Shown here piece by piece: positions 1 to 43,510 of a DNA stretch of 64,000 nucleotides. The notes under the pieces are model-generated. The model saw nothing but the letters and a program-made list of their open reading frames with translations. It had not been told where the DNA came from and did no database searches. Numbering within the stretch: the first letter of the stretch is position 1; the number at the start of each line of letters is the position of its first letter. The stretch is from Gymnorhina tibicen (Eukaryota; Chordata; Aves; Passeriformes; Artamidae), in contig VXAZ01004027.1 of NCBI GenBank assembly GCA_013399875.1, positions 638,186 through 702,185 on the forward strand, in the 5' to 3' direction. The position numbers and the translations under genes were made by a program.

Positions 1-3000
1 TCTTTGCTGGACAAAGTGTTTCAGAGAACTAAAACCACAGACAACTGAACTATCTAAACTACTAAAATGAAATTAGTTATTTTTCTACCAGTTTCCCTTT
101 GTAAAGGAGCTCATAACAATGACAAAAGCACTGCTCCTAGCACTAGTCTGGCAACACTGATTTAGATCAGCATTTGCTACTGCAACCTCAGTTCTCAGCT
201 TCATTAGCCCATGAGAAACCTCAAAAACACTTGATTGTTTTCTTCAAAGTTATTTTTGCCCTAATGTATATGAAAAACCTAAGGAAGTTACCTCTTCTGG
301 GCTGCTTGAACATAAGATTTTTTTTGTTTTATATTATCCCTGCTTAAATAACTGTCAAATTTGTCTTTTCAATTTTGCTACTGATTGTACCTTCAGTATT
401 CTTTAACATGACAAGGCTTCCACATCACTCCTAATAAAAGGTAACAATGTCACAAACAGCAAATCCAAAAGCCCAGTCAAACCTGACTGAAATAATACAA
501 TATAATCAGAACAGCTTTTGACAGCAGCTCACTACCTTCCATCAGGACTCTGACTCCAGTTCTGCAGATACGAAAGAGTTTTCACCCTTGCAAGCCAAAA
601 ATGGCTTGCATTTTTGCACTTTGCCTCATTTTTAAAATTTGCATTTCATATCTACAACACTATCCAGAACAACAGGCAAGCATTTACACAACTAGCTTTA
701 AAATTGCCTATAGATAGAGCCTTCATGCATTTTTCATGAAACTTGTGTTTCAATGATTCTTGGGGCTTAGAGGTTGCTGGTAGGACAGAATCACAATTCT
801 GTTAAACATCCAGAACAACGTGCTTACAAACTCCACTACGCCAAAAGAAAAATAAACTAATTTTTGTAAGCCTATGTTCACAAATTAAACAGTACACCTA
901 TAATTGACCCAGTATCTGGGCAAGAGTAAGCCAGTGCTACACTGAAAAATGTTTCTCCCTTCTTCCCCTCTTATTTTTATTCTTTCCTACAAATGCAGTA
1001 ATTCAAGTAGAAAGCTTTATCTTTGATTCAGCTAGATGTCTGTCTAGCCACAGCAGAGGGTTTACTGCAAACAGGCATACAGAAGGAAAAATAATGACTG
1101 GCGCTTTTATTTATCTTCCAAATGACAATGGCATCAATGAATTGACAAATTAATCAAGTCAAAACTACCCCCCAAAATTTTTATTTTCAAGCACAGTTTT
1201 AAAACATTATCACATGCAGAAATGAGTGATGTATTAATGCCAAGAGCTCTGCAGGATTCACAAAAGAATTCTACATTTATACAGTAACACCGAATTATTT
1301 TAAGATTTTTTGAAAAGGGACTAAGGTGCACATTTCACAGCCCAGAGACAGTTACAAAGGACTAAACTGATTTTGACTGAGATGCTTTAAGAAATGAGTT
1401 TAAGATTTATGTAATCTGGTTTTATAGTTATTAATTTTAAAATCAAAAGGAAACTTAGAAAAATTTATCTAAAGAGCAAAGATTGCATTTACTTTTAACT
1501 GCTGTGTTCTTTTATGTGAATTTTACAGGCTTTTATAAGTGAAAATAAAACATTAAGAACTAAAGTCTGAAGCCTGTACCTCAGGCAGCTATCTAACTTA
1601 TTTAGATTTTGCATGATGAAAGATGGGCCCCTGCCTCCATATGGCAGCATTAATTCATTAAATGTCTTAACATTAGAAAAAAGATTTCATTTTACTGGGA
1701 TGTTATACAAATCATCTTAGATCTTCCACATTTTAATTTTTTAACTGGAACTAGTACTTAGAGATAATCTTCACACACAGCACTGTAAGAAACAAGACTG
1801 AGACTAAGAATCAGTGCTTTAGAATTCAATTTCATCCTTCTTTAATATATATAAAAAAAAGAAAATCTAGAGCACTTATGTGCTTCTACTGTTGCCCTAA
1901 GGCACAAGAAACATCTTGGACAAACATACTCTCCCCATCCTGCTGAAAAACAGAATGGCTATAGATAGGACAACACAAGATAAAGAATCAGATGAAAACT
2001 TTGGAAAAAAAAACTCATTGAAAATAAAATGTATAAAAAGGCCTAAGCATTGAAAGCCGTTCCTTTGTTCGTGATCTCTGAGGTGAAAGGTGTGCAAGTT
2101 GACATTCAGCTCCAAGTGCAGCTATGACAAATCCAACTTGACTGAACTAAACTTCTTACTCAATTTCCTGGTTATCTTTTTGTTGTCATCGTCAAAAATC
2201 TTTTACAAAACCCCATGTATTACATAATCTCCTCCACATTATCTGTCTGAGCTGCCATACTAATGTATAAATACTGATGGGCCAACTGCTATAAGCACTG
2301 AGTTTATTTTCTTGTTTGCATTAAAACTTCAACAATTGACAGCCTTTTATTTCAGCTTGCCTGTGTTGAGGCATAACCAATGCCTGTGCTGTGTACAGCA
2401 TAAGCAATTATGTTCTTCCGGGCTTTTCAAACTACCTGTCTATTTTATTTTGCTATTTTATTTTCTGCAGAATCGATGGATGATAGCTAAATAATAACAG
2501 CGTGTTCACCCACTGCTGCTTTTTAAGTGCATCCCCCATCTTCTTCATTGTAATAACATTCTAATAATGTTTTGAATTATCAAAACTGACCAATAATTAC
2601 ACCCATGTCCCACTTATTTTTAGTCTGGGTATCATAATACAGGCCTGAGTGCATTTGTTCTACTCTGCTTTAACCTGTTTATTTTGCCTTGAACCATAAT
2701 ACTGAAAGAGTTCACTCAAGTGAATTCCTACACAGCTGTTTCTCAAACATAAAATAAACTCCTATTATAAAACCACAGAAAACAGATTAACTCATATTTA
2801 CATTCATTCCTTCATTACCTGATGTCTACAGAGATATCTGCTATAATGTCAGGAGCTCTACAAACAAACATATCCAAAATACATTCAGTGCAGCTTACAA
2901 GCTAAAGATTGATAAAGCAAACACATCTTCAGCCAGTACCTACCACCCTCCTTAGGCATCAGAGAAGCAGTACTCCAGCACAGCACACCAGGGATCTGAG

Positions 3001-3590
3001 AGGTGTCTGTTATTCTAACACGTTTTCATTACTCAAAATTACACATTTGCTATGGTGGCCTACACGGTTACAACAGAAATAGGTTCAAAACTACTGTGTA
3101 ACATCTCTGGCATTATTAAAAAAAAAAAAAAGAAAAAAGAAAAATAGGAAAGCCTCAGCTGATAGAGAAGCCAACTTGATAACATCAAAGTTCTAATCAT
3201 AAATGCTTGTTTTCTCTTCATTGCAGAGCACTTTCTGCCCTTCTGCCTGATACATAACAACAACATGAACCAACCCAGGAAATATTCCCTGATTTTGTCA
3301 GCTATATTCAAAGAGATCTGTAAGTCTTTTAAAGTTACTTTCCACACACACTTCAACATCATTCATCTTGAATGCAAACTATCAAACAAAATGCCTCATA
3401 CTATTGAAACATTTCTGTTACATTAAGGGAGTAGTTTGCTCGGAAGAAGACTCCTGTTTCATCATCATCTATTAATTCTTACCTAGAATTGCAATATAAA
3501 AGTGGCTATATGTCATTTTATTACACAGTTTTCAACTGACTGTTCCAATTTCTTATTACGTCCAAAGAAATGAAATTATATTTACAATAC
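1..3590 (-). other. TDRD9: TDRD9 intron 7 (no exon recognised)
   Basis: AT-rich non-coding sequence following exon 7 on the minus strand. I looked for the conserved segment that follows (EPVITK...VAVSLI) and did not see it, so exon 8 probably lies beyond the left edge. A-rich tract at 3118-3146. Confidence 0.6.
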
Positions 3591-36990
<33,400 letters not shown>

Positions 36991-36992
<2 letters not shown>

Positions 36993-37060
36993 GGCGGCGG
37001 ATGGCGGCGGATGGCGGCGGATGGCGGCGGATGGCGGCGGATGGCGGCGGATGGCGGCTC
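36991..37060. repeat. 10-bp tandem repeat at TDRD9 start codon
   Basis: Six perfect copies of ATGGCGGCGG (36991-37050) are followed by a seventh matching 8 of 10. On the TDRD9 strand this is CCGCCGCCAT repeated in the 5' UTR, with the last CAT overlapping the start ATG. In plus orientation each unit contains an ATG, giving frame-dependent Met-Ala-Ala-Asp peptides that are artefacts. Confidence 0.97.
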
Positions 37061-37170
37061 CAGGCACGCGGTCCCCCGCCACCGCCCTTCCCGGCACGCG
37101 CACGCCTTCCCACCCTCCGCCCGACCCCACCCCCGGCGGGAGCGCTCCCGGCTGACATCCGCCCTCCCTT

Positions 37171-38231
37171 CCCAGCCAATTCACCTGTGGCTGCGGGCTG
37201 AATTCCTCTAAACCGACCCCCAAAACTTATTAAAGCCTTGCTTAGAAAGGCAGGACATACAGACGCCGACCAAAAGTATATGGGAGGGTCAAACACTAAA
37301 GCCTGTCATCCCTACTGGATAAATTTCAAAAGAAGAATAGAAACTAAAATAAACGTGTCACTTGAACTTCCCTTTCATCCTGTCATCCCCTCTTCTGAAA
37401 TAACTGAAAACATCTGTGTGTAATTTGTTAAATCAGATAAATAATAAAACCAATACAAACACAGGATAGCCCCTTATGCCCTATGAAAGGATCATCTCCA
37501 CACTGAGTACCTGATCCAGTGCAGATATTTGGCTGCTTTAGAACTGTTACTGTCAGAGAACTAAATACAAATCTAGGGTATTTGTAGAGAAATAAGGATA
37601 CCACAGCCTCTGGTTGCTTAATGCATCAGCCTCAAAATCCTAAATTAAAGAAAGAAATAGATTGTCCTCACAAAAATGTCAAGAGATTTTGAAAGTTCTA
37701 CATGAAGGAGGTGAGGTACATGCAATATTTCATCAACGTAAGTTGTTCTCCTATATTAAATGCAAAAAAGCCCCATGTAAGATCCAAGAAATCTTGCCCT
37801 GTGTGACAATGCTCATATGTAGCAAATCTATACACTTGCAGATTATGCAAATCACTCAGTAGGAAAGTAATTGCAGCCTGTGATCCCACTAAAGCACTTT
37901 TTAAAAGGTCTGAGCTCTGCTTTCCTTTCATGGCCATGGGAGACCTGCGTAGTCATTCCCCCCCTCACCACACAGAACAGTGCCTGAGCACAGCTCTGGA
38001 ATTCCAGTCACCCTGTCCTTCCCGGCACCTGGAAGAAATGGCCTGCAAGGCACGTAGGTGCCTCAGACCTGCTAAATCCGGCCCAGTAGGTGCCTCTGGC
38101 TCCTCCAGGACAAGCTCTTCCCTAAGGGACACAATACATAGACTGTGACAGGCCCTTCCCAGCATTGTCTTGGCACGGGACACCTGCTGTGCTTGTTCTT
38201 GGGAAGCAGGACTGAGGTGAAGATGTGCATT
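37171..38231. other. Intergenic, TDRD9 to CR1
   Basis: Non-coding sequence between the divergent TDRD9 and ATP5MJ promoters. AT-rich to about 37.9 kb and then of moderate GC. Nothing else recognised. Confidence 0.7.
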
Positions 38232-38802
38232 AGAAGAGCACTGCCAGCAGGTCGAGGGAGGTGATCCTGCCCCTCTGCTCAGCCCTGGGGAGGTGAATGT
38301 GGAGTTTTGTGTCCAGTTCTCTGCTACTCAGTCCTAGAGAGATGTGGAGCTCCTGGAGCAGGTCCAGTGGAGGACAACAGAGAATGACTGGGAGGCTGGA
38401 GCATCTCTCTGATGAGAAAAGGCTGACGGAGCTGGGCTTGTCCAGCCTTGAGAAGAGACAACCGAGAGGGGACCTCATCAGTGTGTATAAATATCTGAAG
38501 GGAGGGTGGCAAGAGGATGGAACCAGGCTTCGTGGTGCTGAGCGACAGAACAAGAGGCAACGGGCAGAAACTGACGCCCAGGAAGTTCCACCCGAGCATG
38601 AGGAAGAACTTCTTTACTATGCAGTGACCATGCACTGGAACAGGTTGCCCAGAGAAGATGTGGAGTCTCCCTCACTTGAGATATTAAAGAACTGTCTGGA
38701 TGCAATCCTGTGCCACGTGCTCTGGGATGACCCTGCTTGAGCAGGGAGGTTGGACCAGGTGCTTCACTGCGGTCCCTTCCCGCCTGACCCATTCCGTGAT
38801 AC
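38232..38802 (+). mobile_element. CR1 LINE, 3'-terminal fragment
   Basis: The text follows the avian CR1 3' end: CACTGCCAGCAGGTCGAGGG near the left, GGACTGGAGCATCTCTC-like, then [25 protein letters not shown] and the end ATGACCCTGCTTGAGCAGGG. It finishes near CCATTCCGTGAT, a decayed form of the terminal repeat. A reading frame matching the C-terminus of the CR1 reverse-transcriptase ORF stays open at 38297-38740, so the copy is relatively young or was 5'-truncated recently. The 5' truncation is typical of CR1. The left boundary is approximate. Confidence 0.95.
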
Positions 38803-38809
38803 TGAAGGA

Positions 38810-39200
38810 AGCACGGCTGGCACCGCCGCGGTGCGGGGACGCTGTGGTCCTCCTCGGCCATAGGGGGCGCTGTCCCCGCTCGCCGCGCGTCCCTTCCCGG
38901 CGGACCCCGCGGCGGCACCGGACCCGTTCCCGTCCCCGTCCCGGAGTGTGACCTTCGCCGCTCCGCTGGCACGGTGGGTCCGAGCCCGGCGAGCCCTGGC
39001 TGGGTCCTGGCGGGCACCGCTCAGAGGTGTCTCGGGTGGGGGCGGCGCTGGTTCAGCCTGTGAAGGGAAGAAGGGAAAAAGGGAATGCGGCCCGCGGAGC
39101 TGGAATTTTGCCGTTACCCGCCCACTCCCGTGCAGCGGGTCGGGCCTCGGGCGGGCCGCAGATGCCCTGGGCTGCGGGGGGTTGTGGCGGGGAGGTCAAG
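38810..39200 (+). promoter_or_regulatory. ATP5MJ: CpG island, ATP5MJ promoter and non-coding first exon
   Basis: A GC- and CpG-rich block begins right after the CR1 insertion, 1.4-1.8 kb before the coding start. The ATP5MJ 5' UTR exon must lie here, since the coding start follows a splice acceptor. Candidate donors are GGCACG|GTGGGT near 38972 and TCAGAG|GTGTCT near 39026; neither is compelling. A CTCF-like core is at 38861-38872. Confidence 0.7.
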
Positions 39201-40622
39201 GAGACAGCAAATAGAACGTTGTTCCGGGTAGATTTCAGAAAAAAAATAGTCAGAACGACGTTGCTCCAGAGCAGGCCTTGGGGAAAGGTCTCTGCCGGGC
39301 TTTAGCACGGTGTTAAGTGGAAACAGCACTGCTTATTCCCTGTGTTTTGCAGCGGTGGGGAAATCTTGCCTTCCTGTTCTGTTCGGTCTCCTTGTTTGTT
39401 AGTATGTCTTGATATTCTGCTATAGCAGAGTGACTGTTTGTAGTCCACTGTTCATCTGAAACTACAAACACTGGAAATTTAAGTGAGCAGGGTCCTTAAT
39501 GCAGTGTCCTTAATAGTGCTGGTGAAAGCACAAAGGTGTTTCAGGAACTTTTGCCACAATAATAAATGATTGAAATGACTGTCCATAAACAGAGGTAAAT
39601 GTGGGTTTGTCTGTAATTATACATGAATTGCCTCAAAGTTGCTTTCATTCTTTAAGGAGAACCTAGATTTTTCCACTTGTTTTAACACTGGCTGCCCTTG
39701 TTCCTCTTCTCTTTGAGGCTTGCCAAACGAAGCTTTGCATTTATCAGATAAGTAAGTGAGCATTACCTCAGAGAAGTTTAACTCTGCTTTTCTTTCCTGG
39801 GTCTCTGGTTTACCATATATTGTCTATATGTGTGTATAGCTCACTTTATTGGGTTGTAATAAGCGTAAATAGTGACTATTAGGTGAAGTGCTGTGCATAA
39901 GACAGTAGAACATGGGGCATCTCAGTGCAGTGTGGTGCAAATGTGAACTAACATTTATGGGAGTTAGGATAAGCTTTATTTTAAAACTTCCTATAATTTT
40001 CTCTTTGTCTAACAAAGCTGCATGGAAAGGAAAAAAAAACCACCAACACTGACAGGCTTCTTGCTCTTGGGGCATATTTTGAAAGTCAAATAGTCATGAT
40101 AAAGCATGAATTCATTAGCTTAACATAATTTATTTTGCTATTTTGAGTAGAAATTACCATGCTGGAAGAGACAGCTGCAAGGGAGGGAAGATAAATTGGT
40201 AGTGCAAGGAAGGAGCCTCTCTGGCTTGTCTGGAATGAGACTTCCTCCTGAGGAAATCTGGAAACATTAAGAAAAGGCTGTCACTGATAGGCAGAGAGAA
40301 GTCTAGCTATTGCTGCTCTGTAAATGTTCTGTTGACTCATCTTTGAACCCTTTCATCAGCTGTAATTTGAAATTTTTTTGTGTGTTAGCCCATAAATTGT
40401 AACTTTAACTCTGAATTTTCATTTCTTTGCCTTGGAATAAGTACTTTGGCATGCTTGGGGATTTTTTTAACCTGTAAACTGCTGCTGATACGTTATCAGG
40501 AGTGTGTGTGTGCATACATAAAGGTAGATGTATAAATGCATGTGTGTGTCTGTATGTTAAAAACCCAGCAGAAGAATACAACTGCAAAACTTTAAATGAC
40601 AATACTTTTTTATAATTTTCAG
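39201..40622 (+). other. ATP5MJ: ATP5MJ 5' intron (approximate)
   Basis: Sequence between the CpG-island first exon and the coding exon. It ends in the acceptor ATAATTTTCAG directly before the ATG. No coding signal. A short TG-rich stretch lies near 40501-40556. Confidence 0.65.
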
Positions 40623-43359
40623 ATGGTGCAGGCCATGATTCCAAAGACATTGAGACCCATGAAATTCTACTTCTCTACCGTGTATCAAGAAATATGGGTT
40701 GGTGTAGCATTAACAGGTTATGCCTACTACAAGATTTCATATGGGGGTAAGTTACACATTATAGCCTTTGTTAGCTGTTACCTTATAGATCCGGCTTATA
40801 TATGAGAATACCCCCAACAGAAATCAGTCATTGAAGATATCCAGCAAATAAGAAATTAACACTCTTACTTAGGGCCAGGTCTTTGCTACAAAAATTTAGA
40901 TGTTTTAAATGCTCGTTGTAGAAGGTTCCACTAACAAAAATACTCAAATATCAGTGTAACTGTGCATACATTATGAAGATTAGGTAATGTAGGAATTGGT
41001 TTTTAAAATGCAGATCTAACTTACTTGTTAGAGATTTTGAAAATAAATTGTTTTTAAAAGGTTTTCTCACGTGAACTTGTGAAAGTGTATTTTAGGCTGA
41101 TGGCACCTCAAAATGTGAGCTACATCACTGAACATGAGAATGTGTGTTACTTTGTGACATTGGATGACTTTCTCAGAGAAAGAAACAGAATATCTAATAT
41201 AAAAATAATAAATTTGAATGGGCCAGGTCTGTTAAAGCAGAAGGGTACAAGAGATTATGGTGTCTTAAAGGTCCTGTTTGTCAATTGAGGCTATGCTCAA
41301 AAAATCCCAAGTCAAACCCTTTAGTGGCTGTCGTGAACAATGAAGTGTTTTAAGTTGTAGGCAAAGTTCCCAGAGACAGGAACCCCTTGCTGTGGGAACA
41401 GCTGAGAGATGTTACCTCCGCATTTCTCTAGCTTTGTCCAAATAATGTGTAGCATTCCAAAACTGATACACTGCACTTACAAGCTTAAGTAAATGTAAGT
41501 AGTTGAGCTTAATGAGTATTTAATGAGTATTAAGTAAATATAAGTAGTTGAGGTAGAGAGGAAGGAAAAAGGTTTAACTTTTGCTTTAATGTTTTATTTC
41601 AGGGAGAGTTCAAAATGGACAGACTATTTCAAATTTGTGTTCATGTCATGCTACTTTAATTCATGACTTAGACAGATGTCCGTGTGTCAGGTTTTGAGGG
41701 CCAAAAAACCTGGATAAATGGCAACTGTATATTAAGCTTTATATGGAAGTAAAAATAGTTTTTAATAGCAGTAGCCCTTTCTGCACTTGGGGAACAATTT
41801 TGCAAATAATACATGGAATAAATTGGGATAAATTGGAGCGGACCTCTTGAGGTCACCTAGTCGAAACTAGTGCTTGAAGCTGTTAGATCAAAGTTAGATC
41901 AGATTGCTTATCACCTTACTCATAATTTAAGCGAGTATTTCCAAGGATGGAGATTGTACAATCTCTTACAACTGTCTTCGTTATGAAGCGTTTTATTTTT
42001 GATCACTGTGAATCAGTATTTTAGGTGAACAATTGCAATGGGAATGTAAAATACAAAGGAAAATTTTAAAGCAAACATTTCATTTCCGTTTACATCCATA
42101 TATAGTGTGTGTGTATATATATATCCATATATTACATAAAATAGTAACATTCCATAGATGTTTCTTTTGAATTATGGCAGAAGTCTTGGTGATTATAATT
42201 TCTAAATGCATGGAGTCTTGGTTAATTAGATTAATTAATTAGATTAATTAATTAGGTTAATTAGATTAATTTTAGAAATCAATATAAAGTTTACAGAGAT
42301 GTACCATGGAAAGTACATGTTGTACACTTAAAATTTTTGTTTAAGCTAATAATAAGCTAATTAAATTTTATCTGCAAAAAGTAAATAGGAAATATATTTT
42401 TAACTGTCATTGTTCAGCTTATTTTTTTTTTCTTCTTTTTCCAGGCAAAAAATCAGCGGGAAATAGTAAGTATCAGATATCTAATACTTTGGTGTAATTT
42501 TTAAATGAGTGCAGTAAAAATTAGCTCAGAATATTTTACATCACATAAATTTGGGGCTTAAGTTACAGATTTAGCAAATGTTTAAAAACTTCTTCGAAAT
42601 GAGTAATTTTGGTTGTATTGATGATTTTATAACCTAGAAGAATCTGTCGATCTGCACATAAATTGTCTTTTGTGTAGGTTTTAGGAGTAGAATGGAAGTT
42701 CTATATCTTGACTGTGTGGGCGAGGAATTTTTTTAAATATTAGTAACAACCGTTTAATGGAATTACTTAAATCAGCATGCTTTCAAGAGTACCTGCTATT
42801 TTAGCTGTCAAGCAACTAGAAAGTATAAACTCATGCTTTGAATTTGTATTTTTGTATCTTTATAAAGTAGTGTTTAGGTATTTATGGACATTTTCTTCTG
42901 GCATCACACTGGAATTTATTTTTTCATGAACTGCTATATCTCAGTTCACTTTTTGCACCATGAGAGAGAACCCATTTGCTCCCAGTTGAATTTGTACATG
43001 CTAAAATTATTTACATTTTTAAATGTGCAATTGGAGAAAATACTGCCTAGTAGACTTAGAATAATAGTGTAAATAAACTTCAGTTCTGGAAGAACCACAA
43101 CAAAACCAAGGAAGAATGAGTGTTTGACTGTAATAGTGCTTTAAAACTTGCAACGGAGGATTTTTAATATTTGTTAAGCTTACTTACATACACATTCTGT
43201 GGTTATTGTTGTATTTGAATAGCCAATTCTTGTGCTCAGATGTAAGTACAGTTGTCAGTTCTAGGACCTGCACTACATTCCTGAATTGATTTGCTTTACT
43301 GTATGAACAGTCTAAATCATGTCTTTGTTTCAGAGTCCTCTGGTTCTGGCCATCATTAA
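40623..43359 (+). CDS. ATP5MJ: ATP5MJ (C14orf2/ATP5MPL), 6.8 kDa mitochondrial proteolipid of ATP synthase
   Basis: ATP5MJ is a small single-pass inner-membrane subunit associated with the FO sector of mitochondrial ATP synthase; it supports oligomer stability. The coding exons are 40623-40746, 42445-42465 and 43334-43359. They total 171 nt, 56 residues plus stop; the human protein is 58. The start ATG sits directly after a TTTTCAG acceptor, so the 5' UTR must come from an upstream exon in the CpG island near 38.9 kb. Residues RPMKFYFSTVYQEIWVGVAL match the family's PMKPYYTKVYQEIWIG block, followed by the hydrophobic segment VGVALTGYAYYKI. The C-terminus is hydrophilic and ends GSGHH, like the human GHH end. 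Introns are phase 1, and the middle exon is only 21 nt. The position between TDRD9 and PPP1R13B agrees with mammalian synteny. Confidence 0.94.
41834..41995 (-). mobile_element. Old CR1 fragment (minus orientation)
   Basis: GACCTCTTGAGGTCACCTAG followed by CCAAGGATGGAGATTGTACA resembles the reverse complement of CR1 3' sequence (the usual form is ...GGTCATCTAGTCCAACC...CCAAGGATGGAGACTCCACA). It is strongly diverged. It lies in the first coding-region intron of ATP5MJ. Confidence 0.7.
42220..42272. repeat. TTAATTAGA / TTAATTAA tandem repeat
   Basis: Alternating TTAATTAGA and TTAATTAA-type units over about 53 bases, made almost only of A and T with occasional G. Confidence 0.9.
42445..42465 (+). 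CDS. ATP5MJ: ATP5MJ 21-nt microexon
   Basis: This exon lies between a strong polypyrimidine tract ending TTTTTCCAG and the donor AATA|GTAAGT. It encodes about seven residues (GKKSAGN) of the hydrophilic tail. Both flanking introns are phase 1, so skipping it would keep the reading frame. Confidence 0.85.
42466..43333 (+). other. ATP5MJ: ATP5MJ last intron
   Basis: An 868-bp intron from GTAAGTATC to TTGTTTCAG. A short AT-rich open frame inside it (42884-43072) has no recognisable homology. Confidence 0.88.
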
Positions 43360-43510
43360 AGATCTCTTCTCTTCTTGGAATATGAATTTGGTGGTTCATC
43401 ATCTCTACTCCAAATGAAGCAAGTTACAGCCATAGGGAAATTAATGCTAGAACTGTACCTGATCCATCTGCTGTAATTGGAAAAAGAATAAATCCATTGA
43501 GCAAAAAGTA
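43360..43510 (+). other. ATP5MJ: ATP5MJ 3' UTR with AATAAA
   Basis: The short 3' UTR after the TAA at 43357-43359 has a canonical AATAAA at 43487-43492. Cleavage would be expected about 10-30 bases later; the end given is approximate. Confidence 0.65.

Larger units (their letters stand above)
40747..42444 (+). other. ATP5MJ: ATP5MJ intron before the microexon
   Basis: A 1.7 kb GT-AG intron. It contains the old CR1 fragment (41834-41995), a TA/TG microsatellite near 42105-42130 and a TTAATTAGA tandem repeat (42220-42272). Confidence 0.88.

Noticed and set aside
131..240. Minus-strand EVAVAN match to the TDRD9 VAVSLI block
   Set aside because: Only a few residues agree, the flanks do not match, and no consensus acceptor was found.
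3060..3362. Candidate TDRD9 exon 8 on the minus strand
   Set aside because: The translation lacks the expected EPVITK/VAVSLI pattern and ends in poly-Phe from a T-rich tract.
38297..38740. 147-codon open frame as a host gene
   Set aside because: It is the C-terminal part of the CR1 LINE reverse-transcriptase ORF, not a host gene.
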